Below, piece after piece: positions 54,577 to 61,586 of a DNA stretch of 64,000 nt. A program made the translations under genes and the position numbers. The number at the start of each line of letters is the position of its first letter. The first letter of the stretch is position 1. This DNA comes from Achromobacter sp. UMC71 (GTDB lineage Bacteria > Pseudomonadota > Gammaproteobacteria > Burkholderiales > Burkholderiaceae_B). The notes under the pieces were generated by a model. That model was not told where the DNA came from. It did no database searches and was given only the letters and a program-made list of their open reading frames with translations. The DNA lies in assembly GCF_014170305.1 (NCBI RefSeq), contig NZ_LZZT01000039.1:62001-126000 (forward strand), in the 5' to 3' direction.

Positions 54577-54631
54577 CCGATGGGGTGTCGCGGCCTTCCA
54601 TGACGTCTCGGGCAGGCCGCGGCCAGCGCCG

Positions 54632-55090
54632 CTAAGGCGTGGACACCCACTTGATGCCTTCGCCGTCGTCGCCGGCCTGCGCCGGCAGCGGCAACCTGAC
54701 CTGGCGGCCGCCGTGCTCGACGATCAAAGCGCTGGCGTCGATGCCCGCCAGGCGGGCCGAGCGCGTCAGGCGGTCGCCGATGGCATAGGCTTGGGGCGGC
54801 CCGCCATCGATGGACAGGACCGCGACGCCGCGGCCGTCACCCGCCAGCACGCCGGCCACACGCACGTCCAGTTTCGCCGGACCGGGCGACAGCCACGCCG
54901 CCACGCTGGCGGCGCCATTGTCGCCGCGCGCGGGCGCCGTCACCGGCGCCGCCAGGGGCTGGGACAACGGCTCGGCGAGGCGCCAGCCCCACCAGGCCAG
55001 CCCCGACACCAGCGCCACGGCGCCGGCCAGACGCACCACGCCCGGCCACGTTGGCCGGGTCGCGCGGTCAAAGCGAAGGTTCGTGATCAT
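54632..55090 (-). CDS. gspC: Type II secretion protein GspC
   Basis: 152 aa. Short cytoplasmic start, one helix (~18-37), Pro/Ala linker, then the homology region (LDVRVAGVLAGDGRGVAVLS, PQAYAIGDRLTRSARLAGI) that in GspC contacts the GspD secretin. No PDZ domain, as in HxcP-type short forms. Lies after gspJ with a 109-bp gap. No gspD, E, F, G, K, L or M is in the window. Confidence 0.78.
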   Translation of the reverse strand: MITNLRFDRATRPTWPGVVRLAGAVALVSGLAWWGWRLAEPLSQPLAAPVTAPARGDNGAASVAAWLSPGPAKLDVRVAGVLAGDGRGVAVLSIDGGPPQAYAIGDRLTRSARLAGIDASALIVEHGGRQVRLPLPAQAGDDGEGIKWVSTP

Positions 55091-55199
55091 CCGGCATGTT
55101 CCTGGTGTGTCGTGGGCTGGCGTAATGGCTCTGGGTCTCTGCCATCCTGCTCCCGGGTTGCTTCAAATCAGCGTCAATGACCTTGCAGACACCCGCCCT

Positions 55200-56024
55200 T
55201 CAATGCAGCAGGAATACCTTGCGATAGCGCATGGGCGTCTGCCCGAGCACGCCACGCGAGATCACCAGCTCCAATGCCGTGGCGGGCTGTTCGCCCTGGC
55301 CGGGCAACGCGACCCAGCCGCGGCCGGGGGCCCAGGCGCGCAGGCTGAAGTCCAGCAGATCGTCCAGCACCGGCGTGGCCGCATCCGGCGGCGGCGGCGC
55401 CAAGGGGTAGACGTCGCTGGGCGGACCGGCGGCGCGCAGCAAGCGGTAGCCGTGGCGTTCCCAGATCACGCGTTGGCGGGCGTCGGGCCGGCCGGGCGCG
55501 CCGCGCAGGATGTCGACGCGCGGCGTGGGCGTTTTCATGCCGGCCACGGCGATGGCGTCGGGCAGCAGCTGCGGCAGGACGACGGGCGGATCGGTGTCTT
55601 CGACGGCGGCCGCCTGACCGGCCGCCATGGCAGGAGACTGCGCCGGGCCGCCCTCGCCCTTCGCGGGCGATGCCTGCGACGCCGCGCCCTTGCCTGGCAC
55701 GGCCGGCGATGACGCCGCCAGCGATTGCAGCGTGGCCGGATCGACCACGCTACGCGCGGCGATATCGCGCTCGAATTGATCGAACGCACGCTGCATGGCC
55801 ATGGCGTCGTCGGTGTGCTGGTCGAGCTTGCGGCTGGTCAACGCGACGCTGTCGATCGCGCGCCATGAGATCAGGCTGATGATGGCCATGATCATGATGG
55901 CGATGATGACCTCGATCAGCGTGAAGCCGGACTCATGGCTCGGGACGCGGTCGGTCGGCCGATGAGCGCCGGCGCCACGGCAGGGTGCGATGTCCGGACA
56001 GGCGGCCAGGCGGTTCGCTGTCAT
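55200..56024 (-). CDS. gspJ: Minor pseudopilin GspJ
   Basis: 274 aa. Prepilin peptidase site G33-F34 in ESGFTLIEVIIAIMIMAII followed by the hydrophobic helix; family length and C-terminal region (ALELVISRGVLGQTPMRYRKVFLL) fit GspJ. A low-complexity Ala/Pro insert (~115-150) is unusual. Eight bases after gspI. Confidence 0.85.
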   Translation of the reverse strand: MTANRLAACPDIAPCRGAGAHRPTDRVPSHESGFTLIEVIIAIMIMAIISLISWRAIDSVALTSRKLDQHTDDAMAMQRAFDQFERDIAARSVVDPATLQSLAASSPAVPGKGAASQASPAKGEGGPAQSPAMAAGQAAAVEDTDPPVVLPQLLPDAIAVAGMKTPTPRVDILRGAPGRPDARQRVIWERHGYRLLRAAGPPSDVYPLAPPPPDAATPVLDDLLDFSLRAWAPGRGWVALPGQGEQPATALELVISRGVLGQTPMRYRKVFLLH

Positions 56025-56031
56025 CGCCGGC

Positions 56032-56508
56032 CTAGGGTTGCGTGTCGATCACGCCGGACAGCGTGGCCAGGCGCGACGCGGGCCGGGCGTCCAGATAGAC
56101 CTCCACCGTGACCTCGCGAGCGCCCTGGCGGGCATCGGCGTAGCGGCTTTCGCAGACCAGGTTCAGCGCGCCTTGCGGGCAGGCGCCGCGGTCGCGGCTG
56201 GCGGTGAGCGCGGGCGGCGCCAATTGCAGTTCGATCAGCCGGTTCTGCGCCGACAGCAGCGCCAGTGCGCGTTCGCGCAGGATGCCGTTGTTAGTGGTCA
56301 GCATGCCGGTCGTGCGCATGACGGCGGCCAGGGCGACGCTGACGATGGCAAGCGCGATCAGGATCTCCAGCAGCGTGAACCCCCGCTGGCGCCCCGGCAT
56401 GGCCGCCGGCGCGGCCCGATACGGCCGCTGGCCGCCAGCCGCCAGGACCTGTTCCGGCCAGCGGCGCCGCGGCGGCCGGCGCGGCATCGGGCGGGTCTGC
56501 GCCGACAC
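56032..56508 (-). CDS. gspI: Minor pseudopilin GspI
   Basis: 158 aa from a GTG at 56506-56508, giving a 43-residue leader; ATGs at 56487 and 56400 (leader of 7, MPGRQRG) are alternatives and the last is closer to normal leaders. Cleavage before F44 in RGFTLLEILIALAIVSVAL. Cys pair in the C-terminal region (ACPQGALNLVC). Two bases after gspH. Confidence 0.83.
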   Translation of the reverse strand: MSAQTRPMPRRPPRRRWPEQVLAAGGQRPYRAAPAAMPGRQRGFTLLEILIALAIVSVALAAVMRTTGMLTTNNGILRERALALLSAQNRLIELQLAPPALTASRDRGACPQGALNLVCESRYADARQGAREVTVEVYLDARPASRLATLSGVIDTQP

Positions 56509-56509
56509 C

Positions 56510-56974
56510 CTATTGCACCCGGAAACGGCCGCTGGCGTCGCGGCGGACTTCGACCTGGCCGGCAGCGCTGGACAGCGTCAGGCGCCAGGGCTGGCCAAAC
56601 CATTCGGCCGTCAGGACGACCGGACCGGCGGGCGCGATGCGCACCGGTCCGGCTTGCCAGCGCTGCGGCCGCAATGCGCTGTCACGGCGGAAGTCCTCGA
56701 CGCGCAGCGGATCCAGCACGGGCACCCCGCCCTCGTCCGTCCAGGCGCCGCGCACGAAACGGTAGCCGTCGGCGTCGGCCTGCCAGGCGATGGCGCGGCC
56801 GTCGCCGCGCACCTCGCTTTGCGCCACGGCGAAGCGCTCCGCCAGGCGTTGGGCATCGTCGCGCAGCTGGCGTGCCGGGTCAGACCGGATGGACAGGCCC
56901 AGCGCCGCGGTGGCGATGCCCACAATGACCAGCACCACCATCAGTTCGATCAGGGTGAAACCGCGTTGATTCAT
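56510..56974 (-). CDS. gspH: Minor pseudopilin GspH
   Basis: 154 aa from ATG 56972-56974, which overlaps the stop of the sigma-factor gene (ATGA). Prepilin site G5-F6 in MNQRGFTLIELMVVLVIVGI; beta-rich C-terminus typical of GspH. Translational coupling to an ECF sigma factor is the notable feature. Confidence 0.86.
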   Translation of the reverse strand: MNQRGFTLIELMVVLVIVGIATAALGLSIRSDPARQLRDDAQRLAERFAVAQSEVRGDGRAIAWQADADGYRFVRGAWTDEGGVPVLDPLRVEDFRRDSALRPQRWQAGPVRIAPAGPVVLTAEWFGQPWRLTLSSAAGQVEVRRDASGRFRVQ

Positions 56975-57564
56975 GCCTGCAACCGCGCCGCCTGGCTTTC
57001 GACGTGGCGGCACGCGTCGCGCAGGTGCCGCCTGACGATGCGGCCGGACACGCCGTAGCGCGCCGCGGCCTCGCTCTGCAGCATGCCTTCGATGCGCACG
57101 TCGATGAAGATTTCGCGTTGCTGGCGGGGCAACGTATCGATCAGGCGCAGCAGGTCACGCATGGACGAGCGCGCCTGCGCGATGCGTTGGGGGCCGGGGG
57201 CCGTGTCTTCGACGTCTTCCAGGTCGATATCGTGACAGGCGCCGCGCAGCGGACGTTCGGCGCGCAGCCGGTCGATGGCGATGTTGCAGGCCATGCGGAA
57301 CACGTAGGCGCCCGGATTGGCCACGGCAACGCCCGGGTCGGCATCGCCGTCGGCCAGGCGCAGCCAGGCGTCGTGCAGGCTGTCGGCGGCCAGGTCGGCA
57401 CAACCCAGGTGGGCGCGCAGCGTGTTCAGCAGCCGCGGGTAATGCGTTGCAACGAAGTCGCCCAGGCTGGGGCCGCGCCACCGGGAGACCGGCGCGGCCC
57501 CGCCCGCCACGAACTCGTCGCGGCGCCGCTGCGCGGGCGGCGCCGGCTCAAGGCATAAGGGCAT
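56971..57564 (-). CDS. ECF sigma factor (FecI-like), first of two
   Basis: 197 aa from ATG 57562-57564. Region 2 (~36-100: ATHYPRLLNTLRAHLGCADL, SLHDAWLRLADG, AYVFRMACNIAIDRLRAE) and region 4 (~135-190: IDTLPRQQREIFIDVRIEGM, SEAAARYGVSGRIVRRHLRD). It resembles the second sigma factor of this locus (LGC-DLA-D-L-D-WLRL). Start lies inside the end of the upstream fusion gene and its stop overlaps gspH, so it is embedded in one operon. Confidence 0.86.
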   Translation of the reverse strand: MPLCLEPAPPAQRRRDEFVAGGAAPVSRWRGPSLGDFVATHYPRLLNTLRAHLGCADLAADSLHDAWLRLADGDADPGVAVANPGAYVFRMACNIAIDRLRAERPLRGACHDIDLEDVEDTAPGPQRIAQARSSMRDLLRLIDTLPRQQREIFIDVRIEGMLQSEAAARYGVSGRIVRRHLRDACRHVESQAARLQA

Positions 57565-58174
57565 GGCGGCTCTCCGTGGCAGCCCGGCCGCCGGGCGCAA
57601 GCGGGCGCCGTCCGGTGCCGGCCGGACGCTGGGCGGCCCGCTTGCGCATTGCCCAGTTGGCGGGGGTCATCAGGCCGTCGTCCAGCGCCTGGCGCAGCAG
57701 CGCGACAATGCCGTCGTGCGCCGCGATGGCGTCCAGTTCCTGGTCAAAGGTCGGCGCGCATTCGCAGCCGTTGCCTTCGGACAGTCCCGCAAACCAGCGA
57801 AACAGCAGGTTGTAGGCGATCTGCTCATGAAAATACGGCTTGCTGCCGGCCGGATACAGCACATGCAGGACATAGGTGCGGCACAGGATTGCCGGGTCCA
57901 CCGTCAGGCCGCATTCCTGGCTGGCCTGGCGCAATAAGCCGGCGTGGATGCGCAGCGTGTCGTCCAGGTGTTCGCGCAGCGCCACCAGGGGATGGCGCGG
58001 CGGCACGTAGCGGGTCAGCTGGATCTGGCCGATCCAGGTCTCGTGCGACACGACCCAGACCCAAGGGGAACCGTAGCGGGATACCGATACGGGTTGCTGC
58101 CGGGCGCAATCGAGCACCTTGGAAAGTTTGCGGTCCAGCTCGAGCATGCCTACGTTGACGGTTGCCGACACCAT
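57548..58174 (-). CDS. Phd-like / transposase-N-domain fusion protein, paralogue A
   Basis: 208 aa from ATG 58172-58174 with AAGGAG. Residues ~5-47 resemble a Phd/YefM antitoxin-type domain (LDRKLSKVLDCARQQPVSVS, RYGSPWVWVVSHETW). Residues ~94-165 resemble the N-terminal DUF772 domain of IS5-type transposases (LYPAGSKPYFHEQIAYNLL then FRWFAGLSEG), but no DDE catalytic part follows. 3' end overlaps the sigma-factor start by 17 bp. Preceded by a copy of the GGCGGGTT-N14-CGTCTTA motif. Function unknown; a domesticated DNA-binding regulator is plausible. Confidence 0.65.
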   Translation of the reverse strand: MVSATVNVGMLELDRKLSKVLDCARQQPVSVSRYGSPWVWVVSHETWIGQIQLTRYVPPRHPLVALREHLDDTLRIHAGLLRQASQECGLTVDPAILCRTYVLHVLYPAGSKPYFHEQIAYNLLFRWFAGLSEGNGCECAPTFDQELDAIAAHDGIVALLRQALDDGLMTPANWAMRKRAAQRPAGTGRRPLAPGGRAATESRHALMP

Positions 58175-58242
58175 GCGCTCCTTAGGGCCTGGTGGGCCCC
58201 GGTCCGGTTCGGCCGCGCTGCGTATGGCGCGGCCTGTACCCC

Positions 58243-58271
58243 TAAGACGACTCGACCGGACCGAACCCGCC
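58243..58271 (-). promoter_or_regulatory. Putative ECF promoter upstream of paralogue A
   Basis: On the minus strand GGCGGGTT (58271-58264), 14 bp, then CGTCTTA (58249-58243), about 70 bp before the paralogue A start. Same layout as the two other copies in the locus. CGTC is a common ECF -10 core. Confidence 0.65.
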
Positions 58272-58348
58272 AGGTTTTTTAAAGGGACATCACCGGTGCT
58301 TGGCGGCCGCCCGGCGCGCCGGCCGCTTCCCCGCCCGGTCCTGGGCAA

Positions 58349-58936
58349 TCAGTCCGGCCCCGCCGCCCGGGCGCGCCAGGCTTGCAACAAGGGACGGTTC
58401 AACGCGATGCCGGTAGCCTGTTCGATGGGCGCCACCGGCGCGCCGTCCAGGCTCCGCGCCAGGATGCCGACCATCTCGGCGCTGGCCAGCACCCGTTCCA
58501 GGGCATGGCCGAATTCCTGCGGGCTCCAGATTTCCTGGTCCAGCGACAGGCCGACGAACCAGCGGAACAGCAGGTTGCAGGAAATCTGCTCGTGCAGGCC
58601 GGCCTCGGTTTCCACGCCATAGACCAGCTGGATGACCAGCGCCCGCAAGAGCGGCGGCGCTTCGATGCGCAAGCGCGCGCGAATGGCGGCCGCATGCAGG
58701 CGCGGCTGGCTGGCGGCCAGCGCGCGATCGACGTGGTCGCGCAGCGCCGCCAGCGGGTGGCCGGCCGGGTTGAATTCGACCCGGCGGGTATTGCGGGACC
58801 AGACCTCGTGCGAGACGATCCAGACCCAAGGCGAGCCGTAGCGATGCACGGACACGGGATGCTCCCATGCCGAGTCCACCACGGCGGACAGATTTTCTTT
58901 CAGTTCCCGGATGCCGATATTCGGTTTACGCGACAC
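58349..58936 (-). CDS. Phd-like / transposase-N-domain fusion protein, paralogue B
   Basis: 195 aa from a GTG at 58934-58936 preceded by GGGGAG; an ATG four bases upstream is out of frame and stops after four codons. Residues ~6-46 (IRELKENLSAVVDSAWEHPV, RYGSPWVWIVSHEVW) are Phd/YefM-like; residues ~95-152 (LLRALVIQLVYGVETEAGLH, EQISCNLLFRWFVGL, FGHALERVLAS) match DUF772 of IS5-type transposases closely. No catalytic domain. Paralogous to the neighbouring gene. Preceded by the shared promoter motif. Confidence 0.68.
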   Translation of the reverse strand: MSRKPNIGIRELKENLSAVVDSAWEHPVSVHRYGSPWVWIVSHEVWSRNTRRVEFNPAGHPLAALRDHVDRALAASQPRLHAAAIRARLRIEAPPLLRALVIQLVYGVETEAGLHEQISCNLLFRWFVGLSLDQEIWSPQEFGHALERVLASAEMVGILARSLDGAPVAPIEQATGIALNRPLLQAWRARAAGPD

Positions 58937-59006
58937 GCATGCTCCCCATCGCGCGGGCGCGCCATGCGCCCTGATGGCGGATATGCGCGGCCTGCCTGTA
59001 TAGGAG

Positions 59007-59035
59007 TAGGACGAGATGGGCGGGTCAAACCCGCC
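59007..59035 (-). promoter_or_regulatory. Putative ECF promoter upstream of paralogue B
   Basis: Minus strand GGCGGGTT (59035-59028), 14 bp, CGTCCTA (59013-59007), about 70 bp before the GTG. The upstream element is half of a hairpin (GGCGGG-TTTGA-CCCGCC), so it may also end the fecR transcript. Confidence 0.65.
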
Positions 59036-59047
59036 ACGCCGGTTCCT

Positions 59048-60037
59048 TCAGCTCAGCAACACCACGTTGCCCGGCAGGCGCGTCGCGGTCAGGCCGAAGG
59101 CTTTTTCGATCTGCACCAGCACCTTGTCCATGTCGCGGATTTCAAAGCGGCCGCTCAGGGCGCTGGCGTGGCCCGGGTTGTCCAGCAACACGACACGGCC
59201 GCGGCGATAGCGGTTGATTTCGGTCACGACGTCGGCCAGCGGCGCCTGGCGGAACACCAGCGAACCCTGGCGCCAGGCGGAGGTTTCGGCCGGATCGATC
59301 TGCTGCACGGCCCCCAGGCCCTGCTTGTCGTAGAACAGGCGCTGGTTCGGCCCCAGGACGGTAGCGCCGCCGTCCAGCGCCACACGCACGCTGCCCGCGA
59401 TGCAGGTCACGCAGACGGTGCCGCCCAGGTTGCGCAATTCGAAGCGCGCGCCGCGCGCCTGGGCGCTGCCCTGCCCGGCCATGACCGTGACGGCGGTGGG
59501 CGAGGCCTGGCCGTCGAACGCGGCTTCGCCCGCGATCAGTTCCACGCGGACCGTGCCTGGCTGCTCGGCCCGCAGGGCGATGCTGGTCTGGGTATTCATG
59601 TCCACCTGCACGCGCTCGCCCAGGCCGAATTGGCGGCGATCTCCCGTGTCGGTGCGGTAGTCGGCCATCCATTCGTCCCAGGCCGGCCACAGGCGGAACG
59701 GCGGCGCCACGACGGCGGCCACCGCGGCGGCGCCCGCGCCGCTCAGCGCCGCGCCCAGGAACGCGCGGCGACCCCAGCCGGCGGCGCGCGCCAGGCCGGC
59801 GGCGGGTTGCTCGCGCTGCCGCCGCAAGACGGCTTGGCCGGCCGGCGCCAGCTGGACCCAGAAGCGCTGCTCGGCGGCGAACGCCTGGGCATGGCGCTCG
59901 TTGGCCGCGCACCATGCCTTGAGCGCGTCGGCCTGGCGCAGCGTGGCCTGCCCGGATGCGATCAGGCGGATCCAGGCGCGGGCCTGACGTTCGATGTCCG
60001 CCTGTCTGCGATCGGCGGCCTGGCTTGCGGTGTTCAT
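59048..60037 (-). CDS. FecR-type anti-sigma/sigma regulator
   Basis: 329 aa. N-terminal DUF4880 sigma-binding domain (~14-60: RQARAWIRLIASGQATLRQA, AWCAANERHAQAF), inner-membrane segment ~92-112 with a preceding RR, FecR beta domain (~128-225) and a C-terminal domain (~235-329) that in this family binds the STN domain of the signal-giving protein. It is the only anti-sigma factor in a locus with two sigma factors. Preceded by the shared promoter motif. Confidence 0.88.
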   Translation of the reverse strand: MNTASQAADRRQADIERQARAWIRLIASGQATLRQADALKAWCAANERHAQAFAAEQRFWVQLAPAGQAVLRRQREQPAAGLARAAGWGRRAFLGAALSGAGAAAVAAVVAPPFRLWPAWDEWMADYRTDTGDRRQFGLGERVQVDMNTQTSIALRAEQPGTVRVELIAGEAAFDGQASPTAVTVMAGQGSAQARGARFELRNLGGTVCVTCIAGSVRVALDGGATVLGPNQRLFYDKQGLGAVQQIDPAETSAWRQGSLVFRQAPLADVVTEINRYRRGRVVLLDNPGHASALSGRFEIRDMDKVLVQIEKAFGLTATRLPGNVVLLS

Positions 60038-60110
60038 TGCATACTCTCTCGATGCCGCCGCGCCGCCACTTGCGGGCGATAGGGCGCGCCGTTTTTCCCC
60101 TTGACATCCA

Positions 60111-60139
60111 TAGGACGACTCTCGCAGCCGGAACCCGCC
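60111..60139 (-). promoter_or_regulatory. Putative ECF promoter upstream of fecR-like gene
   Basis: Minus strand GGCGGGTT (60139-60132), 14 bp, CGTCCTA (60117-60111), 75 bp before the fecR ATG, directly abutting the sigma-factor stop codon. Third copy of the motif in 2 kb. Confidence 0.65.
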
Positions 60140-60655
60140 TTATGGTGACAATAATTTACGTGTTCGCCGGGCACAGTACTCGTGGGCGCTGCGCAGTTCG
60201 CGTTCGACGGTGCGTAGCGACACGCCCATTTTTTTGGCGATGTCGTTCTGGGGCAGGCCTTCCAGCCGCACGGCGAGCAGGATGTCGCGCTGCCGCGCGG
60301 GCAGCTCGCCCATGGCGCGGGTCAGCGCGTCGAGCTCGGCACGCCCTTCGGCGATGCGGTCGGGGCCCGGCGCCGGATCGGCGATGTTCAGCAGCACCTC
60401 GGCCTCGGCGACCGTCAGGCGGCGATTCTCGAGGCGCTGCTGGTCCACGGCCACATTGACCGCCATACGCATCAGATAAGGCCCGGGGCTGTCGACGGGG
60501 CCGAGGTCTTCCTTGGCCTCCAGGCGCAGCCAGGTGTCCTGCAGCGCGTCGCTGGCCAGGTCCGGGCACCCCAGGCGCCGCGTCAGGCGCGCCTTCAGGT
60601 CGTCGTAGCGTTGCAGCATGAAATCGCGCAGGACCGACAGGCTGGAGGGCATCAT
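60140..60655 (-). CDS. ECF sigma factor (FecI/VreI-like), second of two
   Basis: 171 aa. Region 2 (~10-78: LLRDFMLQRY-type start, LGCPDLASDALQDTWLRLEA, YLMRMAVNVAVDQQRLENRR) and region 4 (~108-162: GELPARQRDILLAVRLEGLP, DIAKKMGVSLRTVERELRSA). Sits in the canonical order STN protein - sigma - FecR. 37 bp separate it from the STN gene. Likely held by the neighbouring FecR and released by the STN protein. Confidence 0.89.
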   Translation of the reverse strand: MMPSSLSVLRDFMLQRYDDLKARLTRRLGCPDLASDALQDTWLRLEAKEDLGPVDSPGPYLMRMAVNVAVDQQRLENRRLTVAEAEVLLNIADPAPGPDRIAEGRAELDALTRAMGELPARQRDILLAVRLEGLPQNDIAKKMGVSLRTVERELRSAHEYCARRTRKLLSP

Positions 60656-60692
60656 GAATCTGTGTCAGGGCGGAAAGATCGAGGCAGGCGGT

Positions 60693-61412
60693 TCAATGCG
60701 TCGGGCAGCCTTGGTCATGCTCGGGCGACTGCGGCACGATCAACATCACGAACGGCTGCGCCAGGTCCAGCGGCGGCGCCTTGTCGAGCACGGCGTCGTC
60801 CAATGTGCGCACGATCGCCTCGTCCTTGCCTGCGTCGCCCGTGGAATCGAGCACCTGGGCGCCCTCGATGCGGCCCGCGGGCGAGACCTCGAAGCTGATC
60901 GCGGCGCGGTAACCGCCCGCGCGGGTGACGGCATTGCGGCACAACGCGTCGCGCACGCCGGCCTGGACCACGCCGTAATAGCTGCGGTAGAAGGCGCCGC
61001 GCGCGGCATTGGATTTACGCGAAGCCGGCGCGCCGCCGCCCGCGCGGGGCGCCGGCTGCAGGATGAATGCGTTGGCGGCGGTGTATTCCGCGGCCAGCCC
61101 CGAACCTTCGATCAGCATGCGCAAAGCAGCCTCCGGCGTATAGATTCCCTTGACGGCGGCCGACCGCCGCCCCACCGCCAATGCGGCGCGATACACCACC
61201 GAACTGCCGGTGACGTTGCTGTAGTGTTCAAGCGCCGATTGCAGCGGCTGCGCGGGAATGTCGAAGTCGAACAGGCGCTGGATCGGCTCCTGGGCGCCGG
61301 CTGGGTGCCAGCACAGCGCCGCGCACAGCCACAGCAGGGTCCAGCAGACTGTCCAACCGCGCCGGCCGCCGCCCGCCAGCCTCTTGCCCGCCCTGATCGG
61401 CTCCTGATGCAT
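60693..61412 (-). CDS. STN-domain signalling protein with C-terminal TonB-like domain (VreA-like)
   Basis: 239 aa from ATG 61410-61412. Signal peptide ending HPAGA at ~40. STN domain 47-120 (FDFDIPAQPLQSALEHYSNV, VVYRAAL, YTPEAALRMLIEGSGLAAEY), the module that normally sits on TonB-dependent transducers and talks to FecR. Instead of a beta-barrel there follows a TonB C-terminal-like domain 148-228 (YRAAISFEVSPAGRIEGAQV, LDSTGD). This makes a small periplasmic protein as in Pseudomonas VreA rather than a FecA receptor. Confidence 0.8.
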   Translation of the reverse strand: MHQEPIRAGKRLAGGGRRGWTVCWTLLWLCAALCWHPAGAQEPIQRLFDFDIPAQPLQSALEHYSNVTGSSVVYRAALAVGRRSAAVKGIYTPEAALRMLIEGSGLAAEYTAANAFILQPAPRAGGGAPASRKSNAARGAFYRSYYGVVQAGVRDALCRNAVTRAGGYRAAISFEVSPAGRIEGAQVLDSTGDAGKDEAIVRTLDDAVLDKAPPLDLAQPFVMLIVPQSPEHDQGCPTH

Positions 61413-61586
61413 GCCCCGCCCTTGTCCCGCCGCGGCGGCTGACGGGGCGCGCCGCAACACGTCGTGCTAATCGGTGAATGGGCAATGTAGGGCGCGCTTG
61501 TGACTGCGGCGTGACAGCGAATCGTCAGCATTGGAGCAAGCCGCAAACCCGCCGCAACGAATGGCGGGGCCGGACCCGCCCCGGCC

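Noticed and set aside
57548-58936. An intact or recently decayed IS5 insertion sequence
   Set aside because: Only the transposase N-terminal domain is present, twice, in intact frames with their own start signals; no terminal inverted repeats or catalytic domain were seen.
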